Of a DNA stretch of 8,999 nucleotides, positions 5,783 through 8,999 are shown piece by piece. How positions within the stretch are numbered: position 1 is the stretch's first letter; each line of letters opens with the position of its first letter. Both the position numbers and the translations under genes were made by a program. The notes beneath the pieces were generated by a model. That model searched no databases, was not told where the DNA came from, and worked only from the letters and a program-made list of their open reading frames with translations. Source of the stretch: Pseudomonadota bacterium (GTDB lineage Bacteria > Desulfobacterota > Anaeroferrophillalia > Anaeroferrophillales > Tharpellaceae); contig WFRP01000248.1 of NCBI GenBank assembly GCA_015486505.1, forward strand, positions 1 through 8,999, read 5' to 3'.

Positions 5783-6973
5783 ATGAACCAGCCCGCCGCA
5801 TCATCTCCTCTGCCATCTTCCGCGCCCCCTTTCTGGCGTGACGCCGGGAAGCGGGCGCTGGTTTTTCAGGCGCTGGCCTTAGTGATTGTCGGGGGCCTGG
5901 GCTACTATCTTTTCGCCAATACCCAGGCCAATCTCGAGCGTCAGTCGATTGCCACCGGTTTCGGCTTTCTCAAAAAAGAGGCCTCTTTTGAGATCTCCGA
6001 ATCCCTGATCAGTTATTCCGCGGCGGACACCTACGCCCGGGCGTTGCTGGTCGGGGTTTTGAATACGTTAAAAGTCTCGTTCATCGGGATTATCTTAACG
6101 ACAATTCTGGGGACGATTATCGGGATCGCCCGGCTTTCCAGCAACTGGCTGGTTTCCAGGCTGGCAGCCTCCTTTATCGAGCTGATGCAGAATATTCCGG
6201 TACTGCTGCAGCTTTTTTTCTGGTACGCGATTTTTTACGAAGCTTTTCCCGCGCCCCGGCAGGCGCTGAATCCGGTTAAAGGTTTGTTTCTCTGCAACCG
6301 GGGGATTATCTTCGCGATTCCCGCAGCCCATCCGGCCTATCCGGCAATGGGCTGGGTGCTGTTGGCGGTGCTGGTTGGCGGCTGGCTTATTAACCGCTGG
6401 GGCCGCCGGCGGCAGGAGCTTACCGGAAAATCGTTTCCGGCGTTCCGGATTACCCTGTTGGCCGCCATTCTGCTGCCGTTTTTGACCTGGCTTTTCTACG
6501 GGGCACCGGCCGCGATGAATATGCCGGAAATGCGCGGCTTTAATTTTCGCGGCGGGATGACCATCAGCCCCGAATTCAGCGCCCTGCTGCTCGGGCTGGT
6601 ACTCTACACTTCGGCTTTTGTCGCGGAGATTGTCCGGGCCGGGATTCAGTCAATCAGCCGGGGCCAGATTGAAGCGGCGATGGCCCTCGGTCTGCGGCCG
6701 GGACAGGTTTTGCAGCTGGTGATTCTGCCGCAGGCGTTAAGGGTTATTATTCCGCCGTTAACCAGCCAGATGCTTAATCTGACGAAAAACAGCTCGCTGG
6801 CGGTTGCCATCGGTTACACCGATTTTGTCGCAGTCGCCAATACCACCATCAACCAGACCGGTCAGGCTATCGAGGGAGTCGCTATGATTATGGTGGTCTA
6901 TCTGGTTTTCAGTCTCTCGACTTCACTCTTTATGAACTGGTATAATAAACGTATGGCGCTGGTCGAGAGGTGA
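5783..6973 (+). CDS. aapQ: General L-amino acid ABC transporter, permease AapQ
   Basis: A 396-aa inner-membrane permease, longer than simple polar amino-acid permeases because of the insert typical of AapQ/BztB. A hydrophobic segment (~26-44) is followed by a periplasmic stretch (~45-80) and the transport core starting near YARALLVGVLNTLKVSFIG (84-102). The inserted region (~155-260) includes two more hydrophobic segments and a basic RWGRRR turn. The cytoplasmic EAA loop is GQIEAAMALGLRPGQVLQL (294-312), which couples to the ATPase AapP, and ILPQALRVIIPP follows (314-325). The ATG at 5783 is preferred to the TTG at 5780. It lies 9 nt after the aapJ stop with no strong Shine-Dalgarno sequence, suggesting translational coupling or lower expression than aapJ. 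Confidence 0.94.
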   Translation: MNQPAASSPLPSSAPPFWRDAGKRALVFQALALVIVGGLGYYLFANTQANLERQSIATGFGFLKKEASFEISESLISYSAADTYARALLVGVLNTLKVSFIGIILTTILGTIIGIARLSSNWLVSRLAASFIELMQNIPVLLQLFFWYAIFYEAFPAPRQALNPVKGLFLCNRGIIFAIPAAHPAYPAMGWVLLAVLVGGWLINRWGRRRQELTGKSFPAFRITLLAAILLPFLTWLFYGAPAAMNMPEMRGFNFRGGMTISPEFSALLLGLVLYTSAFVAEIVRAGIQSISRGQIEAAMALGLRPGQVLQLVILPQALRVIIPPLTSQMLNLTKNSSLAVAIGYTDFVAVANTTINQTGQAIEGVAMIMVVYLVFSLSTSLFMNWYNKRMALVER

Positions 6974-6977
6974 GTTG

Positions 6978-8069
6978 ATGAGTGATTTGACCATCGGCAG
7001 AAGAGCCCGGTTAAAACCGCCGGTTACCGATATCGGGGTGCTCGGCTGGCTCCATAAAAATCTGTTTAATACCTGGTATAATTCACTGCTGACTATTCTG
7101 GCCCTGGCTCTGCTGGCCGCTCTGGCGCCGCCGCTGATTAAATGGGCCTTTATCGACAGCGTCTGGTACGGCCCGGCTTCGGCCTGTCGCAATATCGACG
7201 GGGCCTGCTGGTCGGTGATTCCGCATAATATCAGGTTTATCATTTTCGGCTTCTTTCCCGAGGGCCAGGAGTGGCGGCCGACGTTGGCGATGCTGCTGCT
7301 GCTGAGCCTGGTGGTCTACTCCCGGAAGCGCGAGCGCTGGCATAAATCTTTGGCCTGGTTCTGGCTTGTCGGTCTGACGGTGATGGGCGGGTTGATGTAT
7401 GGCGGCATTTTCGGGATGCCGGTCGTCGAAACCTCGCAATGGAGCGGCCTGCCCCTGACCCTGATGCTCTCTTTTTTCGGGATAGTTGCGGCCTATCCTT
7501 TAGGAATTCTTCTGGCTTTGGGGCGCCGGTCGCGGATGCCGGCGATTAAATCTTTATGTATTGTTTATATCGAAATGATTCGCGGGGTGCCCCTGATCAG
7601 TCTGCTGTTTATGTCTTCGATAATGTTTCCGCTCTTTCTCCCGGAAGGGGTTTCAATCGATAAAGTGCTGCGGGCCCAGATCGCGATTATTCTGTTTACG
7701 GCAGCTTACATTGCCGAGGTCGTCCGCGGCGGCCTCCAGGCGATGCCCCGGGGCCAGTATGAGGCGGCGGAGTCGCTGGGTTTGAGCTATAACCAGACGA
7801 TGCGGCTGATTATTCTGCCCCAGGCTTTAAAGATTGTCATTCCGCCGACGGTCGGCATCCTGCTTTCCGCCTTCAAGGATACCTCGCTGGTGGTAATCAT
7901 CGCTCTTTATGATGTTTTGAAAACCACCAAGGTTACGCTCTCCAATCCCAAATGGACCGGCTGCTCGACCGAGGCTTATATCTTTCTTGCCCTGCTCTAT
8001 TTTGTCTTCTGCTACGCTATGTCAAGCTACAGCCGCAGACTCGAAAAAGAGCTTGATACCAGCTATTGA
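6978..8069 (+). CDS. aapM: General L-amino acid ABC transporter, permease AapM
   Basis: A 363-aa inner-membrane permease that pairs with AapQ as the second channel subunit. The N-terminal part has a membrane segment (~36-57), then the AapM/BztC-type region with GACWSVIP (75-82), RFIIFGFFPEGQEWRP (86-101) and further helices (~102-113 and ~126-143). The transport core begins near GLPLTLMLSFFGIVAAYPLG (157-176) and includes IEMIRGVPLISLLFM (198-212). The EAA loop is GQYEAAESLGLSYNQTMRL (259-277) and is followed by ILPQALKIVIPP (279-290). The ATG at 6978 is 4 nt after the aapQ stop. GAGAGG (6965-6970), inside the aapQ end, is spaced 7 nt from it, which fits better than the TTG at 6975. The close junction supports cotranscription. 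Confidence 0.94.
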   Translation: MSDLTIGRRARLKPPVTDIGVLGWLHKNLFNTWYNSLLTILALALLAALAPPLIKWAFIDSVWYGPASACRNIDGACWSVIPHNIRFIIFGFFPEGQEWRPTLAMLLLLSLVVYSRKRERWHKSLAWFWLVGLTVMGGLMYGGIFGMPVVETSQWSGLPLTLMLSFFGIVAAYPLGILLALGRRSRMPAIKSLCIVYIEMIRGVPLISLLFMSSIMFPLFLPEGVSIDKVLRAQIAIILFTAAYIAEVVRGGLQAMPRGQYEAAESLGLSYNQTMRLIILPQALKIVIPPTVGILLSAFKDTSLVVIIALYDVLKTTKVTLSNPKWTGCSTEAYIFLALLYFVFCYAMSSYSRRLEKELDTSY

Positions 8070-8084
8070 TAAACAGGTTAAGTG

Positions 8085-8861
8085 ATGATTATGAATAACC
8101 GGGAACCTGAGAAAAAATCTGAAAAATCAGCTGCGCCGATTGTTGAAATCTGTGAAATGCACAAATGGTATGGCGATTTTCACGTTTTGAGTGATATTAA
8201 TCTTAAGGTTATGCCGCGGGAGAAAATTGTTATCTGCGGGCCTTCCGGGTCGGGTAAATCAACCCTGATCCGCTGTATCAACCGGCTTGAGGAGCATCAG
8301 CGCGGCCGGATCATCGTCAACGGCACCGAGTTGACCAATGATATCAAAAACATCGAAAAAGTTAGGGCCGAAGTCGGCATGGTCTTCCAGCATTTCAATC
8401 TTTTTCCTCACCTGACGATTCTCGAAAACCTCACTCTCGGCCCGATCTGGGTGCGTAAACAACCCAAAAAAGAGGCCGAAGCGACGGCTATGATGTATCT
8501 TGAGAAGGTCAATATCGCCGAACAGGCGCAGAAATTCCCCGGCCAGCTCTCCGGCGGCCAGCAGCAGCGGGTCGCCATTGCCCGCAGCCTCTGCATGCAC
8601 CCCGAAGTCATGCTTTTCGACGAACCGACTTCAGCCCTCGACCCGGAAATGATCAAGGAAGTTCTCGATGTTATGATCGGTCTGGCGCAGGAGGGGATGA
8701 CTATGCTGGTGGTCACCCACGAGATGGGCTTTGCCAAAAGCGTCGCCGACCGGGTCCTCTTTATGGACGACGGCGAAATCGTCGAACAAAACCGCCCGGA
8801 GCCCTTCTTCGACAACCCGCAGCACGAACGAACCAAACTGTTTTTGAGCCAGATTCTGTAA
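8085..8861 (+). CDS. aapP: General L-amino acid ABC transporter, ATP-binding protein AapP
   Basis: A 258-aa cytoplasmic ATPase that drives amino-acid import through AapQ/AapM. Motifs in order are Walker A GPSGSGKST (52-60), Q-loop VFQHFNLFPH (100-109), ABC signature LSGGQQQR (155-162), Walker B VMLFDEPTSALDPE (175-188) and the H-loop VTHEMGF (210-216), all intact. The end (PEPFFDNPQHERTKLFLSQIL) is characteristic of polar amino-acid importer ATPases (GlnQ/HisP/AapP group), and position in the operon decides the name. ATG 8085 has AGG (8075-8077) at 7 nt spacing; GTG 8082 and ATG 8091 are alternatives that barely change the product. It is the last gene of the operon, 15 nt after aapM. Confidence 0.95.
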   Translation: MIMNNREPEKKSEKSAAPIVEICEMHKWYGDFHVLSDINLKVMPREKIVICGPSGSGKSTLIRCINRLEEHQRGRIIVNGTELTNDIKNIEKVRAEVGMVFQHFNLFPHLTILENLTLGPIWVRKQPKKEAEATAMMYLEKVNIAEQAQKFPGQLSGGQQQRVAIARSLCMHPEVMLFDEPTSALDPEMIKEVLDVMIGLAQEGMTMLVVTHEMGFAKSVADRVLFMDDGEIVEQNRPEPFFDNPQHERTKLFLSQIL

Positions 8862-8866
8862 GTCAG

Positions 8867-8884
8867 AACTCAACTTTCTGAGTT
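8867..8884 (+). terminator. Weak terminator-like hairpin after aapP
   Basis: AACTCA (8867-8872) pairs with TGAGTT (8879-8884) around an ACTTTC loop, 5 nt after the aapP stop, with T-rich sequence (ATATTTTG) soon after. The stem is short and low in GC, so it may only attenuate or protect the 3' end. Confidence 0.35.
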
Positions 8885-8921
8885 AGATATTTTGTATTAT
8901 ATTCGCGCAGTTATAGATGCC

Positions 8922-8999
8922 CGCAAAGACGCAAAGGCGCCAAGAAAACCAAAAAAAGAACAATATCACTTAAATACCTTTGCGTCTTTGCGTCTTTGC
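8922..8999. repeat. GCAAAGAC-type inverted repeat, cut by the window edge
   Basis: CGCAAAGACGCAAAGG (8922-8937) is perfectly complementary over 16 bp to 8977-8992, with a 39-nt A-rich spacer. Each arm is itself built from tandem GCAAAGRC octamers, two units on the left and three on the right, and the right array runs off the window. Similar CTTTGCGTCTTTGCG arrays are, from memory, common intergenic repeats in several bacterial phyla. There is no T-run, so it is not a simple terminator, and no coding frame is seen here. Confidence 0.8.

Noticed and set aside
8408..8836. Minus-strand ORF of 142 aa inside aapP
   Set aside because: It is antisense to the Walker B and signature region of a conserved ATPase, with low-complexity composition and no recognisable domain.

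Overview
The window looks like a chromosomal segment of a Gram-negative bacterium with moderate GC content, most likely in the Desulfobacterota (the former Deltaproteobacteria). This is inferred from the style of the hybrid histidine kinase (a 'GGVAHDLNNILSG' H-box in a kinase with a periplasmic solute-binding sensor), from a complete Aap-type amino-acid ABC operon, and from abundant intergenic hairpin repeats. No rRNA, tRNA or CRISPR array is visible, so the assignment is not firm.

Layout: (1) Positions 1-398 hold a short truncated ORF that may be a transposase remnant, followed by two head-to-tail copies of a ~125-135 bp three-hairpin repeat. (2) mazG (399-1202, +) encodes a nucleoside triphosphate pyrophosphohydrolase and starts 3 nt after the second repeat copy, with no usual ribosome binding site. 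(3) Positions 1203-1536 are noncoding, with a 15-bp tandem repeat and a weak terminator for the gene on the other strand. (4) A 729-aa hybrid sensor histidine kinase (1537-3726, -) has a periplasmic SBP_bac_3 sensor, one membrane helix, a kinase core and a C-terminal receiver. (5) A divergent intergenic region carries a fragment of the repeat, then a secreted single-HKD phospholipase-D-family protein resembling the Nuc endonuclease (3924-4490, +). (6) Positions 4491-4753 hold a terminator-like hairpin, a 19-bp-period array resembling an IS21-type insertion-sequence end, and a third full copy of the three-hairpin repeat abutting it. (7) aapJ-aapQ-aapM-aapP (4754-8861, +) is a compact operon for a periplasmic binding protein, two permeases and an ATPase. 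(8) The window ends in a GCAAAGAC-type inverted repeat cut by the right edge.

How the parts fit: AapJ should capture polar L-amino acids in the periplasm, AapQ/AapM form the membrane channel and AapP powers import. The nearby kinase senses a small periplasmic ligand with a domain from the same broad solute-binding superfamily, so it may link amino-acid availability to signalling, but no partner regulator is present here. MazG and the PLD-like protein look like independent single genes.

The least explained structure is the three-hairpin repeat. Every plus-strand gene or operon start in the window (mazG, the PLD gene, aapJ) is preceded by a copy or fragment in the same orientation. The three full copies keep their stems through compensating changes and are bounded by TTAG. 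Two insertion-sequence-like remnants sit directly at the left edges of the two repeat loci. This suggests either a non-autonomous mobile element that travels as a structured single strand, or a structured leader RNA.
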